Under the pieces are notes generated by a model. That model was not told the DNA's origin, searched no databases, and saw only the letters and a list, made by a program, of their open reading frames with translations. Both the position numbers and the translations under genes were made by a program. Of a DNA stretch of 64,000 nt, positions 1 through 11,691 are shown one piece after another (the stretch's first letter is position 1; each line of letters starts with the position of its first letter). The stretch is taken from contig NC_045140.1 of assembly GCF_008831285.2 (NCBI RefSeq), positions 14,929,796 to 14,993,795 on the forward strand. The letters are read 5' to 3'. The stretch is from Nymphaea colorata. Taxonomy: Eukaryota > Streptophyta > Magnoliopsida > Nymphaeales > Nymphaeaceae.

Positions 1-272
1 GTGCAACCCACGGCTAACCAAACGATTCTCACCCGGTGCCCGTCTGTCTCTCGTTCTCATCCTTTTCAGGTTTCCTTTCCCATTCCTCCATTGTTCACAA
101 TTTAAAAAAAAAAAAAGCATTTTGTGTGGACAAATTGTTTGATGAAACGTCGCAGATGCCTTCATTAGAATTGCTTCAATATAATGCATGTACCTTTTTC
201 ACAAGTGGGTGTCCTGCTAACGAAGTTGCTGATATCAAACATAAAGGACCACCACTTCCTCCATCTGCTATC

Positions 273-281
<9 letters not shown>

Positions 282-311
<30 letters not shown>
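282..311. repeat. (GT)n microsatellite
   Basis: About 15 uninterrupted TG/GT dinucleotides follow a short AT run. This is a simple sequence repeat, likely polymorphic in length. No function is inferred. Confidence 0.95.
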
Positions 312-312
<1 letters not shown>

Positions 313-2180
313 CCAGCTTCATGTCTTGAACCTTGAACTCAGAACAAATCTGATTTGTTTTATTACTCTGATTCTAGATTTTGGCTTCAACGGAGAGCAC
401 AATCAGTTTGCTTAAAATGACAAGAACCTTGCCAACGGATCTTCATTTATTTAAGGAGTTAGGATTGAGCTCTTCAAGTCCAGGAATTTGAAGAGTTGAA
501 TATTTTGAAGTGTCTTTATTGCAATTTATGTATTTCCAATGACTGAGCCTATGCAATATTTTGGTTATTGTTTTTCAAGTTTTGTATGATATTAAGATAG
601 ATTTGGCATGCGTGCAGCCCCTTACATCGGGCCTTTTGACAACTCAACTGAGTAAAGCATGGATCTTAAGTGCGGATCTCAGGGTTGTCCAAGGACTTTA
701 ATTTGATAAAACTTAGATTTTCCTATGGATTGCTTGTGTCCTTAACAAAGCTTAGGCATGTGAAATAAACACATGAGCCAATTTTCAGATATCCCTCTAG
801 TTCACAGTTGAATCAGTATTCTGATAAGGTTCACTCTATTTGCATTGTTTAGCACGTAGAATGTATGTATTTGTGTCTACACACACACACACATATATAC
901 ATATAGTTTGGTTGCCAGTACTTCTTAGTATCGTTTTCGATATCCTTTAATTTTGCTGATAAATATGGCTTTGTCATTTAAATATATTGGGTTGTTTAAA
1001 ACTTCAAATGCATCCATCATTGTTACTAGTTGGGGGTATGCAGTCAAATTGATCCATATGAACCACTGCACCTGTTGTCCACTTCTTTGCAAAATTATAA
1101 TTTAGAGTTTGTTTGAATGAAAATTTGTTTGAACCTCTATCTTCATGATGGACAATGGCAACATTGATCTTTAGTGTCACCTAATGCTGCAGTGCATAGC
1201 AGGTGCAAAGCAAACAGTAGAGCATAGTAACAGTAAGCCTTGTCATGGCATTCGTTTTGTTAGAACTACTGGAAAACGATAGGTATTGCAACAGATATCA
1301 TTGATGTAATTGGTATCAATCAAGCAAAAAATAGTGATGATCAAATGAAAAGCAGTGATCTAGTAAAAAATGTTGATAAAACAGGAAATGGGGATGATGC
1401 AGAAGAACATGTTATGGCCTTGACATCTTACTAGCAACAATCATGTTTTGTCATCATGTAATCAAAGAGACAATTATGATTGTAAGGCTTAAAACAGTTT
1501 TGTTTGTTTTGGTCTATAACCGTCCACTTTACCATCCGAAGTGTGAACAAATCCTTTTTCTTATTTGAAAAATAACTAGAAAACAAAAGACACCATTTTT
1601 TTCCCTTGCTAGTATAAAAAGAGACACAAATTGCGTAATGTCAGCCATCTTCTTTGGACAGCAACTTATCAGGCTATATCCAACTTATTAAGCCATACCT
1701 GTACGATGGTCTTGATCTACCATTTGCAGATTCTTTCGCAGAAGATATGAATAGCTGCATAGTAGACGTGTAAAGCACAAGATAGAGCATAGGAAGTTGG
1801 AACTTGGTCAGACCTCATCTACTGCCCTCCTTTATTTTCCAATCTCTTTTTATTTTCAGCTCATGATTAATGAAATCACAGTTTGACAGTGAGACTTTTG
1901 CTAGACATGCTGAACTCATTGAGGCAATCAAGCAAGCAATTGTCCAAGTAACTGAAATGACCATATAGGAAGCAAGTAGGAAGGATAACTAGGCAATTAG
2001 CTATGTATATGTGTGGCCTTGTCCTTGTTGTAGCTGCTTTATTAATTATGTGTGTCTATAACTCTATATGTACTTTAACTATGCATAACAAATTGACAAT
2101 TCATACTCAGAAAGGGCTTCATTAAGAATGATATTTTTATTTTTTTTCTCACTAACAGTAACAGAGTGTTCTTGTTATCA

Positions 2181-2470
2181 AACTGTGGACATAATGGACC
2201 TAAAGGGCTATACAAGAAACAAACTGTGAATGGAATGGACAGAATAAACAGAATGAAAAACAGATATTGGATAGAAAGGATAGGATGGGCAAAATGGATA
2301 TAGGTGAAACAAACACCGGACAAAAAGGGCATGGTTTTCTGTTCCTAAAACCATCAAAGAGTGGACAGAGAACACCATTGATAGGACGGACAGGATAGTG
2401 GTGTGGTGGACAGAACATTCTGTTGGTTCCATCTGGTGGGACAGTTATCACACGGCCTCTGAGGGCTTTT
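2181..2470. repeat. Degenerate GGACA-rich repeat
   Basis: Variants of GGACAG, GGATAG and TGGACA recur many times on the + strand here, giving a local composition unlike the flanks. The pattern resembles a decayed non-autonomous plant transposable element. I could not define terminal repeats or target-site duplications, so the borders are approximate. Confidence 0.3.
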
Positions 2471-2810
2471 AGTTTTTCAAACCCTTTTTCTCCTTTGATC
2501 ATCTCACGCTAACAAGCTGCTCTCCACTAAATGGTATGTCCGCATAACGTCATTACATTGCTTCTCACCTTCTTTTCTATGGATAATCTTTTTATTGCAA
2601 TTTTGCTATTAGAATTTGATAATTCATTGATGAAACGAGTAAAAGTCTGTCTTCTTTTGTGATTTTGGTTTTTTCTTATCTATTATCAACTCCTTGTCCA
2701 AAAGATTCTTCAATTTCTCCCAACTGAGGGTGAGCTTTTAGGGGTTTTTTTTTGCCCACTAACCTGTGACTAGGCTCGCATTATCATGTCAATCTTTTTT
2801 CTGTTTTCAG

Positions 2811-2887
2811 AATTCCTGCTGATTTTTCTGAATATTGGCTCTTCTGGTCTTGCTAGGGAAATCTAGTAGCTAATGGTTGGAATTCAA
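2811..2887 (+). other. Candidate 5' UTR exon of the maturase gene
   Basis: A pyrimidine-rich acceptor (TTTTCTGTTTTCAG) ends at 2810, and a donor (CAA|GTAAAT) follows at 2888. The next acceptor, TTTTTCCAG, ends at 2970, 11 bases before the chosen maturase ATG at 2982. The implied leader intron of 83 nt is normal for plants. This is inferred from splice consensus only. Confidence 0.4.
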
Positions 2888-2981
2888 GTAAATGTGTATC
2901 ATTTTATCATATTTTTTTTATTCACATTTGTGTGACTTTTTGTCGCTAATGGTTGCTCAAATTTTTCCAGCAGTGGCTTTC

Positions 2982-5309
2982 ATGCTTAAGCGACTTGGTT
3001 TTAATGAGATTGGAGTTGGGTTGTGTTCACAAGTTGCACGGAGATTCTATTGTGGTACAACTGAGATGAAGAGCAAAAAAGATATAGAAAGCCTTGTTTT
3101 GAAGCAGTATAAGAATGGTAGATTCCACAATCTTGTAAGCAATGTGATTGCGGTCCCTAGCATTCTATTTGCTGCTTGCGAGAACCTAAGTGTGGGTAGA
3201 AAAGGTGGAGAATTGCGCCACTTGTTGTTTTGCTCTGAATATAGGGGGATCGATTGGAGATGGATCGAGAACACATGTCAGCAACTGAAAGATGGTAACT
3301 TTAATATGGACTTACACTGTGTGAGGATGATCCCTATTAGGATAAAGGGGGAGTCTCTCGCTCTTCCCAATTTAAAGTTAAAAGTTGTGATTGAGGCTAT
3401 TCGAATGGTTTTGGAGGTTATCTATGAGAAAAGGTTTATGACTTTTGCTTATGGGGGTCGCGTAGGGATGGGGCGCCACACAGCTGTTAGATACTTGAAA
3501 ACATCCGTTGATAATCCAAATTGGTGGTTTCGGCTAAGGTTCTCGCATGAGAAGTTTGATGATCTGAGAGTGAAGAAGTTGATATCAATTATGGAAGAAA
3601 AGATCTCCGACTCTTTGTTGATGGACCTGATCAGCAATTTGTTTCTATCTGAAGCAGTTTGTATTGAATTTGGTGGCTGTTATATGGGAAAAGGTCTTTT
3701 ACAGGAAAGTGGGCTGAGTGCAATTCTTGTTAACATCTATCTGAATGGGTTAGATAGAGAAATTCAGAATTTGCGATCTCAAATTAGCAGGGCAAGACCG
3801 GGGTTTGAATTGGTTGGTGAAATTGGGGTTCAAGCACCATCCGGTGTGAAAGATTGGGTTCGGGAACAGGTAACATATAGGGATTCAAAGGGCTTAGACA
3901 ATATGTTTTACAAACCTGTGAAATTATTTGCATGTAGATATTTAGATGATGTTTTAGTAATATGTTCTGGATCAAAAATACTTACTATGAGGGTGAAGGA
4001 CCTGCTAGTTGAATTCTCAGAATGTAGTTTGGGGTTGAAAATAGATAGACTAAACACTGCAATTCACAGTGCTGTCTCTGAAAAGATAGAATTTCTTGGC
4101 CTAGAATTTCAGGTTGTTCCTCCTTCTGTGCTGCAACCCCCATTGTCTGAGAAAGCAATCAGAGCAAAGAAGAAGTACATCAAACAGCGACAGGCAAGAG
4201 CTATGGAGGAAAGGAATGCACTGGAGACAAGAAGAAAGAAGTTGGGGATGAAAATAGTCAATCACGTTTTTAAGAAATATAAACGAAGTGGTGGTTTCAA
4301 AGGTGAACCAACTGTGGCTCCTGTAGCTAGAGAAATGTTTGGAACTTGGGCCAAAGAAGTAATTCAGGAATTTTTGGACTCACCTGATGAATGTTGGGAG
4401 TGGCATCACAAACTTACCTCTGGCGACTTTCTACATTCTCAATCTGTTAGAGATCTGTTGCCACAAGATCTTCTTGATGCTTATGACCAATTTCAAGTGC
4501 AGGTGGACAAGTATCTAAATCCTGAAAAAATGAAGGAAACCTTGACAGAAGAAACACAATTAGAAGATGAATATATCAGATACTCCAAGAGGACCGTAGA
4601 TGATCTTACAAAATTGTGTATGAAGGTTGATGCACCACTGGAACTGATGAGAAATTCTGTTAAGCTGGCAAGATTTACAAATGCAATGGGTCGTCCCCGG
4701 CCAATCAGGTTGCTTATTCCTCTAGAAGATGCTGATATCGTCAAGTGGTATGCTGGCATAGGGATGAGATGGCTTGATTTCTATTGCTGTTGTCATAACT
4801 TTAGAACAGTCAAAACAATTGTCAATTACCACTTGCGATTTTCATGCATCCTGACCTTGGCAGAGAAACATGAATCCTCCAAACGTGATGCTATCAAACA
4901 TTATTCTAAAGATTTGAAAGTTTCTTCTGCAGAAGCGGCTGAGGAAATTTACTTTCCTATCGAAAATGATATTAAAATGATGGGTGACAAAAATCTTTCA
5001 GACCCAAAACCTGTAGATGGACTTTTATGCATGGCTTTTGTTAGGCTGGCATCTGACGAGCCTCCAAGTTACTGTGCAGCTCATTTCTGTAATGTGAAAG
5101 ATACTGTTGCATATCGAGTGCGGTTGCTTCAAAGTCGCCTTAATATCAATCCATTTGATGAGAAAAAGTGGGTTTCTGGGGTTGCTGCCACTCAAGAAAG
5201 CATAGATCGCAAGTGTCTTCCACTGTGCAAACAACACATAACTGACTTGTACTTGGGCAGGATAACTCTCCAGGATGTTGACTGCACTTCATGTTTTGGT
5301 GGGCACTGA
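2982..5309 (+). CDS. Nuclear-encoded organellar group II intron maturase (nMAT3/nMAT4 type)
   Basis: The protein has 775 residues in one exon. Plant nuclear maturases help splice degenerate group II introns in mitochondria. The open frame extends upstream to 2892, but an acceptor ending at 2970 makes the ATG at 2982 the likely start. It gives an Arg-rich amphipathic N terminus (MLKRLGF to RRFYCG), as expected of a mitochondrial presequence. A reverse-transcriptase domain covers roughly residues 130-390. Its RT4 block is degenerate (QESGLSAILVNIYL, residues 241-254, instead of the usual PQG form), but YLDD is intact at 320-323. A basic linker follows, then maturase domain X at about 545-650. 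The C terminus carries C698/H701/C703 and C745/C749/H752, resembling the remains of an HNH endonuclease domain. Having a C-terminal endonuclease-like region points to nMAT3 or nMAT4 rather than nMAT1 or nMAT2; nMAT3 is my best guess, from memory. Confidence 0.93.
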   Translation: MLKRLGFNEIGVGLCSQVARRFYCGTTEMKSKKDIESLVLKQYKNGRFHNLVSNVIAVPSILFAACENLSVGRKGGELRHLLFCSEYRGIDWRWIENTCQQLKDGNFNMDLHCVRMIPIRIKGESLALPNLKLKVVIEAIRMVLEVIYEKRFMTFAYGGRVGMGRHTAVRYLKTSVDNPNWWFRLRFSHEKFDDLRVKKLISIMEEKISDSLLMDLISNLFLSEAVCIEFGGCYMGKGLLQESGLSAILVNIYLNGLDREIQNLRSQISRARPGFELVGEIGVQAPSGVKDWVREQVTYRDSKGLDNMFYKPVKLFACRYLDDVLVICSGSKILTMRVKDLLVEFSECSLGLKIDRLNTAIHSAVSEKIEFLGLEFQVVPPSVLQPPLSEKAIRAKKKYIKQRQARAMEERNALETRRKKLGMKIVNHVFKKYKRSGGFKGEPTVAPVAREMFGTWAKEVIQEFLDSPDECWEWHHKLTSGDFLHSQSVRDLLPQDLLDAYDQFQVQVDKYLNPEKMKETLTEETQLEDEYIRYSKRTVDDLTKLCMKVDAPLELMRNSVKLARFTNAMGRPRPIRLLIPLEDADIVKWYAGIGMRWLDFYCCCHNFRTVKTIVNYHLRFSCILTLAEKHESSKRDAIKHYSKDLKVSSAEAAEEIYFPIENDIKMMGDKNLSDPKPVDGLLCMAFVRLASDEPPSYCAAHFCNVKDTVAYRVRLLQSRLNINPFDEKKWVSGVAATQESIDRKCLPLCKQHITDLYLGRITLQDVDCTSCFGGH

Positions 5310-7105
5310 TGCATAGCTAATGCATAGGAGCATGAAGCCCCATGCTTTCAGCTGCTATTCTCTTCACCCATCAATGGAACAGCATGATGACACAAGAGTT
5401 TGTTTATTTGTACCCATTCGTTTCAGGGCAGTTCTTCTGTCTCTAGATAGCGGCAGATTTTCATCATGAAGTGTCCACTACGACCTGGACCTTTAGATTT
5501 TCATGGACGACATCTCATGAATTTGATGATCATTGGGCATGCAAGCCAAGTAAACCAAAAGATATACCGGGTACCTTTTCAATTTTGTTCCTTTCTTTTG
5601 TCCTGCTTTTTTGTTGTTTAACCATTCATGCATGATTTCAGTGACAATTGGTCTCACATTTTCGTCTGTCATTTCAGGTGTAAGATTGCCCCGTCTGTTT
5701 GCTTGTGGAGCAAGTAGAAAGCTCAAAGATACACTCTTGGTGAAATCTTTGGTGCTAACGCATTATTTTTCCTGCTCTCTGTCCATGCTGGATTTGCTTG
5801 GGGTATGCTTGCGCGAAAACATAGCTTAGCATGTTGATATCTTACATCTACGTTCTTGTCTTACATAATCCTGAAGGAGCTGCATTCTCAATTTGAAAGT
5901 AGAATTATGGGAGGCGATGGCTGTTTCTGCAAGAAACTGGTACATTTCGCTTCAGGGCTTCATCTACTGGATGGCTTTTCATCGTCTATCATTTATATCA
6001 ATTTACCAGTAAATGGCGAATCCAAATTGGGTTGTAGCATATGCATCAATATTACCAATTTTACTCTAATACCTTAATGTTGTGTCCGCAAAATTTTGTC
6101 TTACCTCATTGATTTACTTTGGAACGACTATAGGCCACAATCAGGTACATTGTACATCAGAAATGAAGACTATTTCAGCACTTGGGTGTAACAGCAGCAA
6201 CATGATTGGACCCACGTCTATTTGGATCAGGTAAATTGTAATTTTGGAGTGTACGCCTTACAGCTGGGCCTTCCTCAGACCTGTAGTAAAATGTGCTTCT
6301 CCTTTCCATAAAGATTAGTCATCGGCTTATTATTATTAGATTATTAAGATGAATGGTTATAAGTGATTATTCCCATCTTCAGTAACTCTGTACTGTACGG
6401 TAACAGATGGAATCAACCATAAGATTGATCCAAGGTAAAACAAGTAGTAGCTCGATTTTAAGTGCTCCTCAAGGTAGAATCTATATGAATCCAGTTTTCT
6501 ATAAGAAACCTTTTAATCGTCCGCTGGACATCAAAAGAGCTCAAACGCGACTGTCACAGGCACTCCGATCTCGTCTTTACTCAAGGCACCATCCAGCCCA
6601 AGAAACATGCCACGCCATGTTTGATTGCCCGAACAAAAAATCTAAGTGCAGAAATCCACGTGTAAACATTCTGAGTTGACCCTTCCCCACCAAATCATCT
6701 GATCCGGGCAATTAAACACCCCCACCCAACGTAGTCAGCCAATCAGTCAATTACATTGCCCGTAAAGACACACAGAGATTCAAGGACATTGCATATCGAG
6801 AAAATAAAAAAGGTCAACCTTTTTTAGTCGACCACATAAACCGTACTAAAGGGTAAACTTAAACATCAAGATTTAGAAGGCAATTGATCCTCAGGATACA
6901 AATATGCTCACACGGAATGGATCTGATGAAAAGCCTACGGGGCATTTATGCTCTTAAACAAAGCACAGAATTTGAGCATAACTATAGTACATTATCTTTT
7001 CTGATCACAACGGTACCAACTTTCTCAGTGCATGGATGCTTCCACCTGGAATCCAATTCCAACTGCTAATGGCCAAGACACGAACTTTCACCACCATTTC
7101 TTCCA
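5310..7105. other. Convergent 3' region between maturase and CSU1
   Basis: The two flanking genes end toward each other here. The stretch holds the 3' UTR of the maturase after the TGA at 5307-5309 and the 3' UTR of CSU1 on the other strand. Short open frames, the longest about 90 codons near 6407-6679, match nothing I know and have no gene-like context. I see no RNA gene. Confidence 0.6.
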
Positions 7106-9055
7106 CTACGTTTTGGTAGTCGGCCTGACGAGTCCCAACCCTGAGCCACTGCCCAGATGCTTGAAATCCGTTGCCTCCAAATGGTCCCCATGTCCTGCAA
7201 AGCCCGTCCCTCCTTTCACTAGACAAACCAAGTTCTTCTCTTTGCACTCCTTATCGCAAGCCATGCATACTTTATCCACTGCTATAAACTTGTACGCACA
7301 CTTCTTACAGTAAACATGGCCACAAGTGCTCACAGCCACAAGTGTAACCGTGTTAGTTAGAGTGATCTTGCAGCTCGGACACATGAAGTTCCTGTTCAGT
7401 GGACTGGCTTTATCATCACTGCCTTCCTCCGTGAAGCACAAGGGGAACAAGCTCTTAAGCTTGAGCTTCTCTCTGCCTTCTGGGCATACGGTGTCCGTGG
7501 AAGGAGCCTCGTACTTCACTGGTGCTTCCGGTGTTGCAGAAGGCAGCCAAAATGCCTTCATGGTGCGGAGAGCTTCCTCTTCATATGACGTCACTTTGAC
7601 ACTGTTTGCCCCATGGAAGCCATTCTTGTCCTGTGCATGGTTTCTGTCATTGTACTGAGGCACAGCTCCATGGTTCTGCTGATCAAAGGCATCGATCTCT
7701 CGGGCCTTACGCAACATTGCCTTCTCATTCTCTTCCTCTTTTTCTTGCTTTTGTTGTGCAGCATGAGCAGCAAGCTTCCTAGCAGTCGGACAAATGGTAA
7801 CATTTAGATCTAAAGTACCAGCCTTGAACTTAACTTCCAAATAAATTTTGGCAGGAGAACATGGCTTCTGAACCTCATTCAACACCGTGAAATGGGACCA
7901 AAGTAGTCCGAAAACAGCAGGCAACTAAAAGATACAGCTCAACAGCTTCCAAATCAAAATATCCTACTAACTCAGAAATGAGATTCTTCTGCAAAAGAAT
8001 AATGAATAGTGACTCAACTTTGGAACAACAAGCACAACCAACCATGCACATAGAACTGATTAAACCCAACTGCCTGCACACCCAAAGGAAAAAATTGGTG
8101 CAAGTTCCTACTTTTTCTCTTAAGACCAAAGCCATGCACCGATGCACGTGGGATCTCTTGCAGCAAACACGTTTCAGGGTCCCCTAAATACCCAGGCCAT
8201 CATGCCAAGGAGATCACAAACCCATTGGACATGCCCAAGTCCTAAAGCATTTCATATATCACACAAATATAAAATGACCAACAAAACAAACAATGCCAAA
8301 AAAACAGAGCTGGTGCCGGAACATATGTTCAACAGTCCTTTGCCGGTTCCTTTTCCTGCTCACGTCATTATTAGTACAGCTATTCATTTTTTCTCACCAA
8401 AAAATGCTACTAACTATGTTACTCATTGCCATGTCATAAGAATTTACATAAGTTGACGTTGGACCAATTTGAGACTAGGCTTTCTTGGTGCTACAAACAA
8501 TCATAGATCTAGATTGTAAATAGAACTGAGGACTTTGGAAATTGTATCTCAATGACTGGAGGAGCACATAGAATCATGCAATGGAAAAGGTATGAGCAAC
8601 TGATATATTGAAACCCTAGCTTCCAACCAGGGTAATGTCACCTTTTCTGATTACCAAATCAACAAGAGATCTTCAATCTGTGGCAACCTTTCTGACTCTT
8701 TCAGGGGAACGTAAATCCCAGAAAAAGTAAATAGATACCGATGGCACATAGTCGGAAAATAATTATAGCAAAATTGAGAAAAGCAATTTTGAAACTAGCA
8801 AGTCCACAGGACAAACCTTTTGATATCCTTTTTCTGTGCCAGCAAACACTCAAATATGCATTCTTTGCAAAAGACGTGACCTTTTTGGCAGCAAAGGGGA
8901 TCAATAAAGGGCTTCAAGCAGAGGCAGCACGCATCAAAAGGTTTTATGGAGTCTTTTCCAAGCCTTTCCTTTTGAGTCCCATACCCAAGCTTACGCTTCT
9001 CATCATATGTGAAGAACGCAAGATCGTTGTTGTTCTTTGAATGCCTCTGAGGCAT
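7106..9055 (-). CDS. CSU1: CSU1/NOSIP-type RING E3 ubiquitin ligase
   Basis: The protein has 303 residues in two coding exons, 9055-8817 and 7778-7106, split by an intron (donor AAAAG|GTTTGT, acceptor GACTGCTAG) inside Arg80. The reading frame closes exactly. The N terminus, MPQRHSKNNNDLAFFTYDEK, is the hallmark of the NOSIP family. A first zinc-binding half follows (C43, C46, H60, C63, C66), then a charged helix at about 82-110. The FHGANSVK and MKAFWLPSATP blocks come next, then a C-terminal RING/U-box-like module (C213, C216, C232, H234, C237, C240, C251, C254). It ends near GSGSGLGLVRP. In Arabidopsis, COP1 SUPPRESSOR 1 is a nuclear E3 ligase that targets COP1/SPA light-signalling components; this is very probably its ortholog. 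Arabidopsis CSU1 is about 310 aa, so length fits. Confidence 0.96.
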
Positions 9056-10410
9056 TTTTACTCAATCAAGTAACAGTCAAATAAACCAGCAAGCAATTGG
9101 AGGCTTTCTGAAGCTGATAATGAAATAAAAAATACGTGAATAAGTAAACATGAACAAACAGAAAGCTTCTGACTGTGGAACAATGATAGTAAAATTTATG
9201 GTACAATGCATTAGATGGTACAATCTATTGTATATAAGGATAGAAAATCACCATCCACAAAACCAAACACAATAATACAAAGCCTCGTCCGATGAGCAAA
9301 AACACTAAACAAGGCATATTATTCCATCACCAATGTCAAACCAAGCAACTAGCGCAATTCTCTATTTCTCAACATTGATAAAGAATTAAAGGGTTTTGCT
9401 GGCGAGCATTGGTTTTGAGAAGCCCTTGATCTGAGATCCGAGGAGCTGGGATCACCTAGAATCTCGGACCTAAGATCCTGGGCATACCAAAAACATGAAA
9501 TGCTAGTTCAGGAAATGAATATTTGACAAAAAATCATGCAAATTGCACTCTTCAGTGAAGCTCATTAATTGTCTTTAAGTATTCTATTATAGATCTCTGT
9601 TCAGGCAATTACACAACAAATTTCTTTTGGCTTTAAAAATCATTACGTAATTCACAGTGCAAAAGGACATTAAACACACCGCTAAAAAGTATAATCACAA
9701 CCAACATAGTTGTCAAAAATTCTGACGAAATCAGAGCAGCTCCGTCGAAGACTGCAGCCTGCACCATTTCTTAAACTGTTTTATTGTTTCGTTTTCCACA
9801 TCATGTAACCGATACGCAACACACAAAGAATAGGAAACAAATTGAGAAGCGGGAACCAACACACCAAGAAGAGAATTCAACTACTTTGCGATAAAAATAC
9901 AGATGCAAGTATGTGACTAGAAAATCTGAAAACATATAAACTCGTGCCAAGAAAAAACTACGTTTCTTAAGGCATCAGCGGCATATCTGAAACAGAAAGA
10001 GGCGGGGATCTAGCCTTAACACGCCAAGATGCATATGAACAAGCGTGTCATCAAATGAAAAAAAGACTCAAACCTATTTATCAAAGGAAATAAACCAAAT
10101 AACAGTAAATTCAATAAACAAGAGAAAATCCTAAAGGGGAAGAGAGAAAAAGAGAGAGAACCATGACAAGGTCTGATAAAATTGCGCATACAGAACAGGA
10201 ATTGTAAAAAACCCTAAAGACTTCCCACTGATCAAATAAGCCAAGTAACTGCAAAATCAACAAAAGTTTCAATAAACAAGAGATGAAAAGAAGGAACAGA
10301 TGAACAAACAAGATTTCAAACAGATAAGCAAACCTCAGCCCCTGTCGCCCGGTCGTCGGACGGAAAGGGAGACGAAGGACACACCCTTTATGCAACCCGC
10401 GAGACGCGAG
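9056..10410 (-). other. Leader of CSU1: probable 5' UTR intron and first exon
   Basis: No coding frame continues upstream of the CSU1 ATG. On the - strand a donor-like site (GCTGAG|GTTTGC, exon end at 10334) follows a GC-richer stretch at about 10334-10410 that could be a noncoding first exon. The leader intron would then be over 1 kb. The acceptor just before the ATG is ambiguous. Apart from the splice-like sites the stretch is AT-rich and featureless, with a GATCTGAGATCC-like patch near 9420-9480. Confidence 0.4.
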
Positions 10411-10684
10411 AACCAGTGCACGTCATGAGAGGACAATTTCGGGTCAGGACCAGGCGCAACCCAACCCGGATGACCCCTTTCGGTTTAAACCTATGCCACT
10501 TTAGGTACAGATATGGGTGATACGGGTACGAGTATAATATATTATTTTTTTAATTAAAAAATTGTAAATTTTGAAAAAAACAAAAAAAATTGTTATCGAA
10601 CTTCTTAGCTAATGAACAAACTAAGGAATTGAAAATTAACAATAAAAAGCAAATGAAATAGGAATTCGTGTGAAAAAAAAAAAA

Positions 10685-10876
10685 AATCAAAGGGACCGAC
10701 CATGGCTTTCCTCCATTAAAATCAGAATTTGAGTTCCCAACTTCCAAGCTACATATCCGAGAGAAGAAATAATCCACCGCAATCAAAGGGACAGATCATG
10801 GCTTGCCTCCATTAAAATCAGAATTTGAGTTCCCAACTTCCAAGCTATATATCTGAGCGAAGAAATAATCCACCAC
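10685..10876. repeat. 96-bp tandem duplication (two copies)
   Basis: The unit starting AATCAAAGGGAC occurs at 10685-10780 and again directly at 10781-10876, with only a handful of substitutions. The exact head-to-tail junction indicates local tandem duplication. It lies upstream of CSU1, in the spacer between divergent genes. Confidence 0.93.
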
Positions 10877-10930
10877 TTTACTTATAGCTGAATGAATTTG
10901 CAAAAATGACAAAAGGGTTTCTCGTAACAT

Positions 10931-11150
10931 AATAAAATGAAATGAATGAAAGAAATAAATCAAATGAATGGAAACGAAAATGAATCAGAGAGGAGACTCC
11001 AAGCGACTCAGTTTGGGAGGAAGTAGGGGATCAGAGAGGGAATGGAAACATATGTATGAATAAAATGAAATGAATGAAGAAATGAATCAAAGGAATGGAA
11101 ACGAAAATGAATCAGAGAGGATCAAGAGGAAGAAAAGTAGGGGATCGATG
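10931..11150. repeat. Imperfect tandem duplication, period about 128 bp
   Basis: AATAAAATGAAATGAATG begins at 10931 and recurs at 11059, and the following 60 bases match closely (TGGAAACGAAAATGAATC in both). GTAGGGGATC also recurs near the end of each copy, although the second copy is shortened. It lies next to the 96-bp duplication, so the whole 10.68-11.15 kb stretch is prone to local duplication. Confidence 0.85.
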
Positions 11151-11217
11151 CATATCCGATTGACCGAATGCATGGAAGAGGAACCCTAACAAGTACGAGG
11201 AAGAAGCCGAACGACGA

Positions 11218-11310
11218 ACGTCGCCCACTCACCGCCCGTCGCCTCCGTCGCCGTCGCGGTCGCCGTCCACCGATCGTCCGTCGCCGGTCGCCGTCCGCTG
11301 CCGCTGCCCA
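11218..11310. repeat. CpG-rich CGTCGCC-like minisatellite
   Basis: Degenerate repeats of GTCGCC/CGTCGC make a sharply GC- and CpG-rich island in AT-rich DNA. Open frames across it are long on both strands because such repeats lack stop codons, and they encode Arg/Pro-rich or Gly/Asp-rich low-complexity peptides that I do not accept as genes. Confidence 0.75.
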
Positions 11311-11407
11311 AAAAAATAGAATCGCCAAGCACCGGCCTTTGGAAGAAGGCTCGAGAGGCGGAGAGGGAGAAGACGCGTGTCACGGTCGAGTCTTCCATTT
11401 TGATATG

Positions 11408-11444
11408 GTTTGGATCTGGTTCCGACCCAAAACCAGATCCAAAC
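11408..11444. repeat. Perfect 14-bp inverted repeat with 9-nt loop
   Basis: GTTTGGATCTGGTT at 11408-11421 is followed after nine bases by its exact reverse complement at 11431-11444. It could form a hairpin or mark the end of a small element. No terminator-type function is implied in a plant. Confidence 0.85.
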
Positions 11445-11691
11445 ATGCCACCACGTACCGCGTACCGGTATGGGTACGCGGGTCGACCCGGCGGCGTACC
11501 ATGGTGAGGTAGCTTTAGACATAGAAACAAGAGACAAGGTGTTATCTCCACAGTTGTTTATACCTTGAGATGGACATGTATAACATATCCTCATGCATAC
11601 CCGACTTAAAATTCACAATGGAAAGAAAGAAAACACTTCATAAAACATTTCTTCTTTCTCTCAATGCATGATAAAATATGGAAAGAGTATA

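Larger units (their letters stand above)
1..2810. other. Region upstream of maturase gene; no gene supported
   Basis: I see no convincing coding exon in these 2.8 kb. The open frames are short and mostly cross AT-rich or simple-repeat DNA. A (GT)n microsatellite lies at about 282-311 and a short (AC)n tract near 880-892. The stretch probably holds the promoter and 5' leader introns of the maturase downstream, since acceptor-like and donor-like sites occur close to that gene, but the transcription start cannot be placed. Positions about 2180-2470 are rich in GGACA-type words and resemble a degraded repeat. Confidence 0.5.

Noticed and set aside
36..329. 97-codon frame at the left edge
   Set aside because: It ends in poly-Val/Cys from the GT microsatellite and has no recognisable protein.
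2892..2981. N-terminal extension of the maturase frame
   Set aside because: A good 3' splice acceptor ends at 2970 inside it, and the ATG at 2982 gives a better mitochondrial presequence.
11122..11594. Long open frames on both strands across the CpG-rich patch
   Set aside because: GTCGCC-type repeats lack stops in all frames; the products are Arg/Pro or Asp/Gly low complexity without splice or start context.
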